In this document: piece after piece, positions 45,940-57,195 of the stretch
Numbering within the stretch: the first letter of the stretch is position 1
Layout of the letters: the number at the start of each line of letters is the position of its first letter
DNA from: Leptasterias polaris
Lineage: Eukaryota > Echinodermata > Asteroidea > Forcipulatida > Asteriidae
Assembly: GCA_037783415.1 (NCBI GenBank)
Contig: JAZGTN010000235.1
Span: 151,501-215,500 of the forward strand
Length of the DNA stretch: 64,000 nucleotides
Direction of reading: 5' to 3'
The notes under the pieces: model-generated
The model's input: the letters and a program-made list of their open reading frames with translations, nothing else
Told to the model about the DNA's origin: nothing
Database searches by the model: none
Translations under genes and position numbers: made by a program

Positions 45940-48120
45940 TTAAAGTAGTCCTCTTGAGCTATTGTTTTGGAAATTGAATTGTAAACAAATTTAGAAGGCT
46001 TTTTCTGATTACAAAGCTCATAAATCAGCAATGAGTTAGATTCAATCTCTTCTGTCAAGTCCCAGCCAGAAAGCTGTTTCCAGGTCCTTGGTAATGCTTT
46101 AAGTAGACCACAATACTTGATAAAGGTACACTTGATGTTGCTATATTTCAATCGAAAATCATGGAAAGTTAAAATATTTTCCCATCTTCTGAACAAATAT
46201 CCCTAACTTTTAAAACTCTTTCAACCTTCCAAGAACGGTAAAAAAATACATCGTTATTGATTTTAACATTGGAGTTAGTAAACCAGATAATATCGGGCAA
46301 AAAATGAGTAGGACGATTCGATTTCTGCAATTCTAGCCAAGGCCCTGACAACATCTTTAAGGAAATTATCTTTAAAATATGGAACGGGAAATCAGAGGGA
46401 GAAATATTTAACTTCCAGATAATGTCCTGAATACCAGCATGCCTAAGAACGCCATTTATAAAAAGCTTCCATCTTTTGAGCTATCAAGAAGTCTCTTGAT
46501 CCAAGTACATTTCAGACCCTTTTGTAAAGACTCTAAATCAAGCATTTTCAAACCACCATTCATGTAATCATTAATAACAAACTTTCCTGCGAACTCATGT
46601 CAGGTTTCCCGTTCCATATAAATTTGTAAACCAGCTTGTTCACCTGTGAGATAAATTCCTGAGGAGGATTGGGTAACACTGTCAACAAAAAGATCAATTG
46701 TGACAAGGCTAAGCTCTTAACAATAGTGATTTTGCCAATAGATAGTTCCCAGTAGACGCCATCTTTACGGGCAAATCGCATTTTGGCTTGCAGGCGCGTC
46801 AAGCGCTCAAATTATTAACGCAGACGCGTCATTCACTAACCAATCATTCACTAACCAATCACGCAATGAGTTTGGTGAAATGTGCGCGTGCTGCACGCCG
46901 TTCTCACGCGAAACGCATGATCGACTGTGTGTTCCAAACTGCCCGTAAAGATGGCCGACTTACGTCATATTGCAACCTATCTATTGGAGTCAGGTCTCTC
47001 CTGGACCACAGATTTAACAAAGTCTGAATCTTATCCAACTGATTATCGAAATTCAGATGATCATTTTCGTTATGGGTGAATACTATACCCAGAAATCGCA
47101 CTGGCCCATTGGTCCAAGGCCGAGACCCCTGCCAATCTTTGCAAAATCTCAATGGACCGAGTTTCATGGCCTCAGATTTATTAATGAGTTCACCTTATTA
47201 GGCCAGAGGCTACCTGAAGCTGTCCAATATCTTAAAAGTACAAGAAACTGATTTACTACTCCCATCCAAAAAGATTGTGTCATCTGCGTAAGAGCTTCAG
47301 TTATACCCTCAATTTGAATACCTATAATGTCTTTAGAATGTCTATTAAATAGAAATTGCAAGTAATTCAGCAGCAATAATGAAAATATGGACTCAATGGC
47401 AGCCTTGGCGGACCCCTCTGGTAACGTTGAATGAGTCTGAGACATGACCATTATTAATAATAAAACTATATAGAGATATTACCATAAAGAGTAAAGATCA
47501 AAACAGGAACACCCAAATTGTTCTGCGAATGTTTCAAAGGATTTTTAGGACCCGACTATCTCTCAAAAAACCCTATGGGCTCCGACCATTGCCCAAGTTT
47601 TGGTACAAATACTTCATATATTGTCTACCTCATCCATGTCAAAAAAATTCCAGCTGTCCCCCTCTTTCATCTTCAGCTTTTAGCAGGGTAGGATAAAAGA
47701 ATACTGGCCTGGCTGGATTTTGGAGGAGGAGTCTCTTTAAATGTAGCATTTCCCTTCTCTTCTTTTGCACCTGAGGAGTGAAGTCCTCCCTGACACAAAG
47801 ATATTCTGACTCTTGTAGGGGTTGTTCTTTAACATCTTGGGAGCAGCTCTCAAGATCATCTGCTTGTCTGAGAAGCGGAGGAATGCCACATGGATTGGTC
47901 GTGGTCCCGATCTCTGGTATAAACTAACTGGTGTTCTGTGTGCCGGCCTTTCTATCTGAATATCAGCCGCGCACTCGACAAGATTCATGGTTAAATCCTC
48001 ACTTCCTTCTGGGATGCAAAAGCACAGGGGGGGGGGGGGGGGCGGAAGGGGTGTTGCGCAATCATTTGCGATCGCTGTTTGGGTACACTCCATTTTAAAA
48101 ATAGGTAATGACCATTAAAA
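45940..48120 (-). pseudogene. Decayed L1/Tx1-like LINE (ORF1 C-terminus and reverse transcriptase pieces)
   Basis: On the minus strand, 48093-47737 resembles an L1 ORF1p RNA-binding/C-terminal region (IERPAHRTP, RPIHVAFLRFSDKQMILRAA). Further along come reverse-transcriptase pieces: FSLLLLNYLQFLF, the YADD catalytic box at 47279-47290 (followed by a stop), GPVRFLGIVF, LWSRRDLTPI, and KSLALSQLIFLLTVLP. Frames are broken by stops and frameshifts, most of ORF2 is missing between the ORF1 piece and YADD, and a palindromic element interrupts it. It cannot move on its own. Confidence 0.8.
46735..46987. mobile_element. Palindromic MITE inserted in the LINE
   Basis: Terminal CCAATAGATAG is inverted at the far end (46977-46987), and GCCATCTTTACGGGCA (46758-46773) is inverted at 46940-46955. 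The insert splits the reverse-transcriptase frame between LTPI and IGKITIVKSLALS. A direct repeat CATTCACTAACCAAT lies in the core. Confidence 0.7.
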
Positions 48121-48797
48121 AACAAAAAGAAATCCATGTATACCGTTAAAATTCTCTCTTTATCAGCACTGAAAACATAACAGTGTATATCGTAAGAGTA
48201 TTTTCAATTGTTGAGATGCTTAATTTTAAATAAAGTGCGTACAAATATTATCGAAATTTTTTTCTTCCTCCATGATTGCAGCGGCTATAACGTGTATGAA
48301 TGGGTCCAGGTGGGAATTTCGTTACAAATGGTCTCCCCTAAAATGGCTACAAATATCGACATAATGTGAAAAAAATTATCGTTCATCCACTGATTTTTTT
48401 CCATTAACGTAATATTTAGGAATAGATCTTTCATTCCTGAAAGTTTAATCAAAATCCCTCGGTACATCCTCTAGATATTTGACGATTTGTAAAAGTGTTT
48501 TTGGAGAGAATGGATCCCGCCAATACCTATTTTGCGTTCAAACGATCTCTGTTGACGGACGGGAACATTTGCCGCAGGTAATTGTAATTCTGAGGCAACA
48601 TACACATCTAAAACAGATATGTTATACATGTCGTTTAGGTTAAATATATGTTGTTTATTAAATAGTTAATTTACTGAAGCAGTTGGCTGTGCATACACAC
48701 ACATCCGTTTGTACGTGGGGAGCTTCGACCAGTCCACGTCGCGATGGTCGAATGAGATTATTTTCAACGTAGGTGGCGCGCTGGTGGCGCGCTGGTG
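48121..48797. other. Unassigned region upstream of OVCA2
   Basis: An ATG at 48511 opens a short frame that ends at a plausible donor (CCGCAG|GTAATT near 48574). It could be a first exon of an unknown transcript, but no continuation was found. Confidence 0.25.
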
Positions 48798-48845
48798 GCG
48801 CCACTGATCTCTCTATACTGGTCAGTATATAGAGATCAGTGGCGC
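48798..48845. repeat. 48-bp foldback, TAGCGCCACT-type end
   Basis: GCGCCACTGATCTCT is inverted as AGAGATCAGTGGCGC, with a loop of about 18 nt that itself pairs (TATACTG/CAGTATA). It shares the terminal TAGCGCCACT (right end) with 56244-56303. No target duplication is visible; GGTGGCGCGCT is tandemly duplicated just upstream. Confidence 0.65.
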
Positions 48846-48855
48846 TACCCCTTCC

Positions 48856-48882
48856 GCCCCCCCCCCCCCCCCCCCCCCCCCC
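48856..48882 (+). repeat. C homopolymer
   Basis: More than 20 consecutive C residues after CCCCTTCCG. An inverted match (a G-run followed by CGGAAGGGG) lies at about 48027-48051. Confidence 0.9.
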
Positions 48883-49017
48883 GCCGGATCAATGCATAAA
48901 TCACAAGAGCGCCCTCTACGAGTGGAAGAAAGAGCATAATGTACTATCCTACACCCCCACCATGACACAGTCGTAATGTTAAACAAAACACATACACCAG
49001 TGTATGTACGTAGTGAG

Positions 49018-49130
49018 CGTACTAGTGTACTACTAGTGTACTACTAGTGTACTACTAGTGTACTACTAGTGTACTACTAGTGTACTACTAGTGTACTACT
49101 AGTGTACTACTAGTGTACTACTAGTGTACT
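49018..49130. repeat. 11-bp tandem repeat upstream of OVCA2
   Basis: About ten copies of TACTACTAGTG ending roughly 90 bp before the OVCA2 start codon, so it lies in the promoter or 5' UTR. Confidence 0.92.
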
Positions 49131-49220
49131 GACTGACTGCTGCGGTGTATACTATAACTTATACTAGTATAAAAGTAATTCAATTGATGAATGAATGAAT
49201 GAAAGGTGATAACATAAGAA

Positions 49221-52200
49221 ATGTCATCCACGGTGGCTGCTACTACAAGTGAGAAACTGAAGGTAATAAATTTTGCCCCACTATAGGGAGTATAGTACAG
49301 TTGGGAGAGGAAAGACAACTTCTGCTTGCTTTAACCAGTCAGTTGCAGTGAGTTAGTTACTGCATGCTGGATGGCCATGGAGCTACTCCTAGAACTAATG
49401 AGGTTCATTCCGCTAATGAACCTCATAGTTCTAGGAGGAGTAGCCATGGAGTGTGACCTAGACTTGTTGACAAGTCGTTAATGATGGTCGCGGTGTACTC
49501 CTAGAACTATGACTGAGGTTCATTCCGGATCCGCTATCGTCTCCATTACCCTCATAGAGTGACATGTACAAAATCCTATTCGAAACTTTTTTCCCCTCAC
49601 GTTTCTGCACCTACAGTTCATTTCCCAAACCGGATCTCGCCAAAATTAGGCTCTATGTGTTCCTTATACTCTCATCGAGGTCGGGTTGGGTCCAGAAAAT
49701 CCACTCCGCAAAACAAAAGTTGCAAAAAGTGATAAATTCTCACCGTTTTCAGAATCCTCGCCTTCCGTTAACAAAATGGCCGCCGTTGAAATTTTCCTCC
49801 TGGTAATGCTGCGCGCTACGATGGTAACGATTATCAACGATTCACGTATACAGAACATTGGTTGTTGTGGACCAGCATTGCGCCTATGATTGTATACGTG
49901 AACCGTTGGGTTTGTTACCAGCGTAGCACGCAGCATTACCAGCTCAAAAATTTCAACGGAGGCCATTTTGTTAACGGAAGGCGAGGATTCTGAAAACGGT
50001 GAGAATTTATCACTTTTTGCAACTTTTGTTTTGCGGAGTGGATTTTCTGGACCCAACCCGACCTCGATGAGAGTATAAGGAACACATAGAGTCTAATTTT
50101 GGCGTGATCCGGTTTGGGAAATTAACTGTAGGTGCAGAAACGTGAAGGGAAAAAAGTTTCGAATAGGATTTTGTACATGTCACTCTATGAGGGTAATGGA
50201 GACGATAGCGGAATGAACCTCATAGTTCTAGGAGTAGTCGCGGTGGGTCGAGTCGCGTGTGGTGCTGTAGCTAAAGAATGCTCTCGCGAGATCACTGCTC
50301 TCGCGCGAAGTTGGTGGCTGCCGACTCTTCGTCATTAAATCTGGTGACTAGTCTGTCAACATTGGTCGAAATTGCACGTTTTGGCATGAATGGTCGACGA
50401 ATCTCGTGCTCATTGTCTCGTAACCCTCCGGGCTAAAGCCCGTCGGGAGAGGAGGGTTACGATTATCGCAACTAGATAGTGCTAAGCCCAGACTAGTCTT
50501 TGACTACATCATATTGTGTCCTTCTTGTTTGACATTCTACATTCTTCACTGACCATATTACTAGTTATTAGCTTCTTAGTCTTAATTTGTATTACCATAA
50601 ACATAGGGCTCACCATTTGATGACGTCAGTATTGACAATGAGGTTTTATATATTTTATTTACAACTTTATAGATTCTGTGTATCCATGGTTACCGCCAGA
50701 ATGCCCAAATCTTCAGAGAGAGGACAGGAGCACTCAGAAAAATTATAAAGAAATACTCAGAACTGGGTAAATTCTACCTCCATGCTTATATTTTCGTATT
50801 GTTTGTAACTTCTTGTCGCCAATTATTTTTGGGTTAAACCTAATAATAATAATAATATCTATGCGCTTTTCACACCCGAAGGGCATCTCAAAGCGCTTCC
50901 AACATTATTACCCCTGGTCACTGGGCCATTTATTTCATTCCTTAAACCATCTCAGCTCCCTGGGGAGTATACAGCCTGTGCAACAAATATGCGCTACTAA
51001 GCTAAATCAATCACAAGAACCATCTCTGCCCTCACAGGTACCCATTTTACCCCTGGGTGGAGAGAAGCAATTATAGTTAAATGTCTTGCTCAGAGATACA
51101 AGTGTCACGACTGGGACTCAAACCCACACTCTGCTGAATAGAAACACCAGAGCTTGAGTTCGGTGTTCTTATCCGCTCGGCCACGACACCTAGACCTGAG
51201 AAAAATAGACTAACGGAACTGGTCAGTATTTAGTCCCACTGGAGTGACTCATATTTTGTTGCCATCCAAAACTCATTCAACTATCTTTTCACTTCACTTT
51301 ACGATTATGATTTATTTATTCATGTAAAATTTAAATGACTTTAAATAAATTAGGAAACACTATAACAGATCTCTTAACAGATAGAAAATAAAAGGTAAAT
51401 GGTCTAATTTTTAATACTTTTTTTTTACACGAATGTCATACTTTTCAGAGTTCATCTCTGCCCCAAATAAAGTGCAGCCAGGTGAAGGTGAAGTAGATCT
51501 TGGTAAGAACTGTAGCTGACAACTAGTCAGCGACTCAGCATACATATTTGTGTGTGTTTTTTATTTCTCGATGTTAATAATGAGAAGGAAGCCAGACTTG
51601 TTGAGTGCAATATAATAATTTGTGATTGGTTGCAAAATATTAATCTTGGTTTGAAGAAGTTTCCTTGACAGTGATTCATCTCGTGACAAAAACCAAATCA
51701 AAATGATGGATGCTAAAGATATAATCTTTCAGCAATAAATAACTGTTAAAATTGCTTCATTAGACCAGCGTGGGTGGTGGTTCTCCTCGAAGGACAGTAC
51801 TTTTAAGGCTAGCCAGGCTTGTGATGTCAACCCTGGTCTTGAAGAATCGCTTACTGTAGTAGCAAAGGCGATCAAAGAGCTTGGACCGTTTGATGGTGAG
51901 TGTATCAGAAGAAGGATTGTGTACTCACTCGTTGATCGTAAAATCCTATTAATAAACAATTGCAGACTTGTGACAAAGTAAGTATTTTGAACAGAATATT
52001 AGAGGAAATGTGGAATTTCTGAGTTCCAGTGAAACTTCAAAAGTTTATTAAAATGATAATAACTAGATCTTATTTAGCGCAATTTACAATATGTACCAAT
52101 GCTCTTTACATTGTCAACCCTGGTCTCGAAGGAATGTACATGTTTAAGATGTCTTCCCTTTTATGTGTGCAGACTACGGTTTACTGAAATGAAATGAGTA

Positions 52201-53629
52201 AAATGATAATTTGTCTGGATAATTTATTATTTAACTTCTTAATAAAAACTATTTTGTTGAATTATTTCCTCAGGAATTTTAGCCTTTAGTCAGGGAGCTG
52301 CATTTGCTGCTATTCTTTGTGCCTTACAAAGTCAGGGAGGTAAGAAATGTGTTGTATGCGTACATTCATAACATGTTTTTCTATAGTCCTGTTGCTTTAT
52401 TGTTGACATTGTTATTTATTTATTTATTTAGTTCTTTTTTTAAATGTGTCTTTCACGTAGTTAATGTTTATATACTAATGAGAAAAGTCTTGTCTACTTA
52501 TTTAGATTCCAGATTCCCTGTCAATTTTGTCATCTTGGTTGCTGGTTTCCGTAGCTTGAGTTCCTGTCATGCTTCTTACTATGTGAACCCTATAAGCTGT
52601 CCAACTCTACATGTGTTTGGAGACACGGATGGGGTCATTCCAAAAGGTAACTTTTAGGGAAAGTAAGCCCATGTCTAAATTGATGGTATGGTAATGGCTA
52701 TGGCAATGACTATGGCTGTAGCAATAGCTATGGCTGTGGCTTTGGCTATGGCTGTAGCTATGTCTTTCCATAGCAAATACAGCAAATGAGTCAATCTGAG
52801 GCTGGAAGCCACAATTAGAGGTTCAGTGTTCTATAACATTACATTAGTGATTTCATTTTACTTAGATTTTAGCATGATACACATCAGAGGGTCTACATAA
52901 TCCTACATAATCTACAAAGCATTGGTAAAAAACAGCCTTTGTTATGGTGGCACCAGCAGACTGGCAAGGCCATGGCCCCTGAGGCTAAGAGATTATGTAC
53001 ACAAAGCATGCACTCCTCCTGCTTTGGTCCTTTCTCTATGCTTGTAGTAATCACCAATAGAAGGTTAACAAACTAAGCCTGGCCATTGAACTTTGGTATG
53101 GTGTTTCTAGATGGTATGGGGTAGACAAGACAGACAATTTGTCTAAAAATTATAAATAAGTAAACAAATAAAAAAACTTCCATAATTTGGTTAATTACAG
53201 TAGAATCATTCCACTAAGGAGATTTAATGACAGAAGAACAGAACCAACCATGAAAGATGAGCTTGTAACAGTTCTTTCAAATTTTGCTTTGTTTTCAGAA
53301 TCAAGTGAAAGTTTACTTGAATCGTTCACCAATTCACAAGTTTTGCATCATCCAGGAGGTACGTGTAAGATGTGTCACTTGTAGTGAAAACAATCAATAA
53401 ATAAATTAAACCAAATTTTAAAAAGAAAATTCTAGGAAATGAATCTGTCAAAATAAAAATAATAATGTTTATGCAATTGCAGATTAATAATGTGATACAT
53501 TTGTTTCTTCAACATGTGTACTTCTCAGGACATTTTGTTCCAGCATCCTCCCCCCAGAAGAAGATTTACTTGGAATTCCTTGAGTACTGGTATATAAAGA
53601 AACGGCAAGAAAATTCAAACTTGAAGTAA
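49221..53629 (+). CDS. OVCA2: OVCA2-type serine hydrolase/esterase
   Basis: Alpha/beta-hydrolase of the FSH1/OVCA2 family; human OVCA2 hydrolyses long-chain alkyl esters. Eight exons join to 229 codons (human 227): 49221-49262, 50673-50766, 51449-51502, 51764-51895, 52274-52339, 52506-52646, 53299-53358, 53529-53629. Sequence landmarks are ILCIHGYRQN, RERTGALRK, RGWWFS, LGPFDGILAFSQGAA (nucleophile elbow, Ser113), HVFGDTDGVIPK (Asp171) and PGGHFVPA (His198), giving a complete Ser-Asp-His triad. The first exon is short (14 codons) and was chosen because its ATG frame and GT donor fit exon 2. Two MULE-like foldback elements sit in intron 1 and a SINE in intron 2. The stop codon is 123 bp from the ADAT2 start. 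Confidence 0.92.
49383..49442. mobile_element. 60-bp miniature MULE-like foldback
   Basis: CTACTCCTAGAACTAATGAG is inverted as CTCATAGTTCTAGGAGGAGTA-type sequence around a short centre. A 9-bp duplication GCCATGGAG flanks it at 49374-49382 and 49443-49451. The ends match the larger element at 49496-50236, so this looks like an internally deleted relative. Confidence 0.8.
49496..50236. mobile_element. 741-bp MULE-like foldback element with ~355-bp arms
   Basis: The ends read TACTCCTAGAACTATGA inward on both sides. The arms stay complementary for about 355 bp each (for example GTGACATGTACAAAATCC, TTTTGTTTTGCGGAGTGG, TTCACGTATAC), leaving a core of about 30 bp. A 9-bp duplication GTCGCGGTG flanks it (49487-49495 and 50237-50245). 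Mirror-image open frames on the two strands come from the arms. Long TIRs plus 9-bp duplications fit Mutator-like elements. It lies in OVCA2 intron 1. Confidence 0.85.
50410..50476. repeat. Partial copy of the TAGTTGCGATAATCG foldback family
   Basis: GGAGGGTTACGATTATCGCA followed by ACTA is identical to one arm of 56154-56216. The other arm is only partly present (CGTAACCCTCCGGG), with GGGCTAAAGCCC as loop. Confidence 0.65.
50841..51190 (-). mobile_element. Full-length SINE with tRNA-Leu/Ser-like head and (ATT)n tail
   Basis: Minus strand: GTGGCCGAGCGGATAAGA (A-box, type II tRNA style) and GGTTTGAGTCCCAG (B-box), a body with TGCACAGGCTGTATACTCC, then AGCGCTTTGAGATGCCCTTC and AAAGCGCATAGATATTATTA. 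The AGCGCTTTGAGA...AAAGCGC tail with an ATT repeat is common to several animal SINE/LINE partners. It sits in OVCA2 intron 2, antisense to the gene. Confidence 0.8.
52680..52770 (+). repeat. Degenerate GGCTAT hexamer repeat (OVCA2 intron 6)
   Basis: About a dozen GGCTRTDGC-like units in tandem. Related short GGCTAC units occur in the inverted repeat at 29522-29646. Confidence 0.7.
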
Positions 53630-53740
53630 CATCGACTTTGAATGTACAGATAAAGATATTTAAACCTTGACTTGAGACTCTGTACCTTTAAGACATTCGT
53701 GGTCTTTTTTTAGTTTCTGTCTTCATTAGGAGACAGCTAG

Positions 53741-54310
<570 letters not shown>

Positions 54311-54731
54311 TTGAAAATAACTGAGCGGTTATAATCAAGCCACCATTTTTCAATTCAACCATAAGTAAGTCAACATATTGTTAGCGAACTTGAATTAAAA
54401 CATATTTTTTAATGTGGACAATAAAACTTCAAATGAGACTTGAGTTGCAGTCATAGCTAGTAACTAAACCTTGCATCAGCCTGTTATGGTCAAACATAAA
54501 GGGGAATGGCTGGGACACACACACACACACACAGGTTTATATTATTCATGACAAGTCAATTTGATTTTGTGATATCATGACCTGTAATTAGCTTCTATGT
54601 TGAAAACAGAATACACAATTAAATAAAAAGAAACATAAATCCAACCTGTGATCTTTATATTTTGTCTCTGTTTGTGGGACTTAAGTGTTGTTTTACATTA
54701 CACAAGATGACCCTTGCTATGTAAATAAATA
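54311..54731 (+). other. ADAT2 3' side with (AC)n microsatellite
   Basis: AATAAA at about 54419 (GGACAATAAAAC) is a plausible ADAT2 poly(A) signal. A short AC repeat occurs at about 54515-54533. No gene is seen. Confidence 0.5.
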
Positions 54732-54889
54732 GATCGATCCATTAAGCCCCGCCTCCTTACGAGTTGACCAATCACAGCCGCGAAACCCGATCACCATTAG
54801 TGCAAAGATCACCAAACGGCTCAATTGGTGATCAGATTTCGCGGTTGTGATTGGTCAATGAGAAATGGGCGTGGCTTAATGGATCGGTG
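54732..54889. mobile_element. Palindromic MITE flanked by TA
   Basis: CGATCCATTAAGCCCCGCC at the left and its near-inverse GGGCGTGGCTTAATGGATCG at the right. The arms continue imperfectly for about 60 bp (TTGACCAATCACA, CGCGAAA, GATCACC). TA dinucleotides sit at both borders, as in Tc1/mariner-type MITEs. Confidence 0.75.
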
Positions 54890-55036
54890 TATTGAGTATA
54901 ATAGTTGTCTAACCATTGAGAATAGTTGAAAATTCTCCCATTAGTATGAGCACACGCTGCAACATGACAAGTTTTTGTTAGTCCAAGTTTCTGTGTGTTC
55001 TTTCATGGGACAGTGTACATGTAGGTCAAGGGAATA

Positions 55037-55195
55037 ATCCGGTGAGGGTTGTGGAGATAACAATTACTGCACTAGTTGTGGTGAGGGTAGTGTGGAGATA
55101 CCAATTACTACACTAGTTGTGGTGGTTAGGGTTAGTGGGAATATAAATCCGGTGAGGGTTGTGGAGATACTAATTACTACACTAGTTGTGGTGGT
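55037..55195 (+). repeat. Imperfect tandem repeat (three copies, about 45-65 bp)
   Basis: Each copy has GGTGAGGGTWGTGTGGAGAT-like sequence followed by ATTACTRCACTAGTTGTGGT. Confidence 0.8.
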
Positions 55196-56144
55196 TTTTG
55201 AAGGAATTGATGCCTTAACAACTCGACGTTTCTATCAGTATCATAAAATGATCTTCAGCAGAATGCAGTGCACCCTGTTGCTGTAGTTGCTTGACTTTTT
55301 GTCTGTACATGATCCAAGGAATATATCTCGTAAGCATAATAAACATTAATTTAGGTGAACTTACATCATGCAGTCAGAATATGAATGGAGAAAATGTATA
55401 ATCAAAAGTATTTAATCTAAAAAACCTTAGATTCTAGTTTTGTCTTGTGAACGTGGTCGGAATTTCTGGGTTTTAACTGATTGGGACGAATTATTTAGTG
55501 CAGCCAATGGGCCCGAAAACGTCAATTGGTGGCGCTATACTCGTTTGCAGTTTTGGGACTGTGTTTCCTACAAAACAAGTTTCACGTCATCTCTTGGAGT
55601 CTTTTGCTTAGTGCCAAAAATATTGTCCTATGAATACTGCAATTGTTCCAACGAAAGCCAATTAAGTTATGTCCCCATGAAGTCATCGAAGTTAGGAAGA
55701 GTGTAATCAACTAAAATTCCCTGAAAATTTCGGCGAATTGGAGGAAAAGTGACTTGGTATGTTGAACAGATTTTGTGTTAAATTTCCCGTCGTAATCATA
55801 CATTACATAGCACTGACTGACAGTGTACAGTTATTCCTTTCGTGTACCATGTGTACTCAAAGAGTCATACTCATAGTCATACTCAATGACAATAGTCATA
55901 CTCATATTCATAACTACGAGTACGATTGCCAACACTGCTGGGATCATGATGACAGAGGCAAGCATTGGCTTGATTGGTCTAGTCCGATCCCCAGACAAGC
56001 AGCTTAATTTTGAGTCAGTGTAGTGTTTTAAATGTTAATAACTTAAATACATTTTTCGTCATGTAGGATTTTTGTTGTATTTTTATGTGAATCAGAATGG
56101 GTCATCAGAATGAAATCTTCCTTATAAAAGTTATATAAAAATAC
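55196..56144. other. No gene recognised
   Basis: Contains short AGTCATACTCAT repeats (about 55865-55912) and isolated small frames without family resemblance. Confidence 0.35.
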
Positions 56145-56153
56145 GAGTTAACC

Positions 56154-56216
56154 TAGTTGCGATAATCGTAACCCTCCTTTCCCGTCGGGAAAGGAGGGTT
56201 ACGATTATCGCAACTA
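56154..56216. mobile_element. 63-bp perfect palindrome with 9-bp target duplication
   Basis: Thirty-one bases starting TAGTTGCGATAATCGTAACC are exactly inverted around a single central T. The 9-mer GAGTTAACC flanks it at 56145-56153 and 56217-56225. It has the same size class and duplication length as 49383-49442 but unrelated ends. A partial copy is at 50410-50476. Confidence 0.85.
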
Positions 56217-56243
56217 GAGTTAACCCTACTGCTGCAGTGCTGG

Positions 56244-56303
56244 TAGCGCCACTTTTGACTGTGGCAAAGGATTCAGAGAGATTTGGCCACAAAAGTGGAG
56301 CTA
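56244..56303. mobile_element. 60-bp foldback with TAGCGCCACTTTTG ends
   Basis: The left end TAGCGCCACTTTTG matches the inverted right end TAGCTCCACTTTTG at 13 of 14 positions, and inner GTGGC/GCCAC also pairs. The flanking 9-mers CAGTGCTGG and CTCTGCTGG agree at 7 of 9. It is only 18 bp from the neighbouring 9-bp duplication. Confidence 0.6.
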
Positions 56304-56650
56304 CTCTGCTGGTACAAACAATAAGCATTTGATTTAAAGGGACACGCCGGTTACCTGTTTACGTAATTTAGTCATGTTGAATCAAAGACAATTATTTCAA
56401 GATGGTTTTTATATTTTTTATATACAAAAATATCACGTAATTAACGAGAAATTACCGAAAAAACAAAAGCGGTCAAAGGTCACCGTATACGCTTTACCAG
56501 CCGTTGCAAGTGTCAAATTTACGGGATGACTGTGCAATGTTGCAAGTAGACTGGTGCTCTGTTTATGAAAGTGTTTTACTACGACAAGGCATGAGGATCC
56601 AGTCCACGTTATCCATCTGAAAGTGTGTATAAACAATGGACACGGAAACC

Positions 56651-56770
56651 AGTCAACTCGCCCCCCAGCAAACTCGCCAATTACAAAGTCCCCAACTACA
56701 AAGTCGCCCCCTAGCAAAGTCGCCCCCTCACATACAAACTCGTCCCCTTTCAAAGTCGCCCCTCACAAAG
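56651..56770. repeat. Degenerate AAACTCGCCCC tandem array
   Basis: About seven units of CAAAGTCGCCCC/CAAACTCGCC spaced at about 15-20 bp. The style resembles the AAACTCGGCACC arms at 58641-59023. Confidence 0.75.
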
Positions 56771-56805
56771 GAATGTAACAAATTGGTGTGATTGGACTTC
56801 AGGGG

Positions 56806-57195
56806 AACGAAAGCTATCTTGAGGGAACAAAAGCTATCTTGAGGGAACGAAAGAGGAAATCTGGGGAACAAAATCTCATTGCGAGAGAACGAAAGCGTAT
56901 TTTTAGGGAGCGAAAGCATATTTCGGTTGAATGAAAGTATATTTCGGGCAAAAAATTCAAAGTCGTATTTCGAGGAATCGAAAGCTTTTTTTAGGGAACG
57001 AAATCTCCTTTCGAGGGAAAAAAAGCGTTCTTTAGGAAAGGAAAGCATATTTCGAGCGAACGAAAGTATATTTCTTGCGAACAAAATCATATTTCGAGGA
57101 AACGAATGCGTATATTCAGGGAACAAAAGCGTATTTCTGGGGAACTTAATTGTAGTTCGGGGGAAAGAAAGCGTATTCAAGGGAACGAGAACCTA
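56806..57195. repeat. Degenerate ~22-bp array GAACGAAAGCGTATTTCGAG
   Basis: About seventeen diverged units of GGGAACGAAAGCGTATTTCG type. Frames are open on both strands (minus about 150 codons of RNxLSFPRN-like repeats; plus about 115 codons). These reflect the period rather than a conserved protein. Confidence 0.8.

Noticed and set aside
48511..48574. Possible first exon (ATG and CCGCAG|GTAATT donor)
   Set aside because: No matching downstream exon or recognisable protein; left as an unassigned note only.
49664..50056. 130-codon minus-strand frame and matching 67-codon plus-strand frame
   Set aside because: Their near-identical starts come from the two inverted arms of one foldback element.
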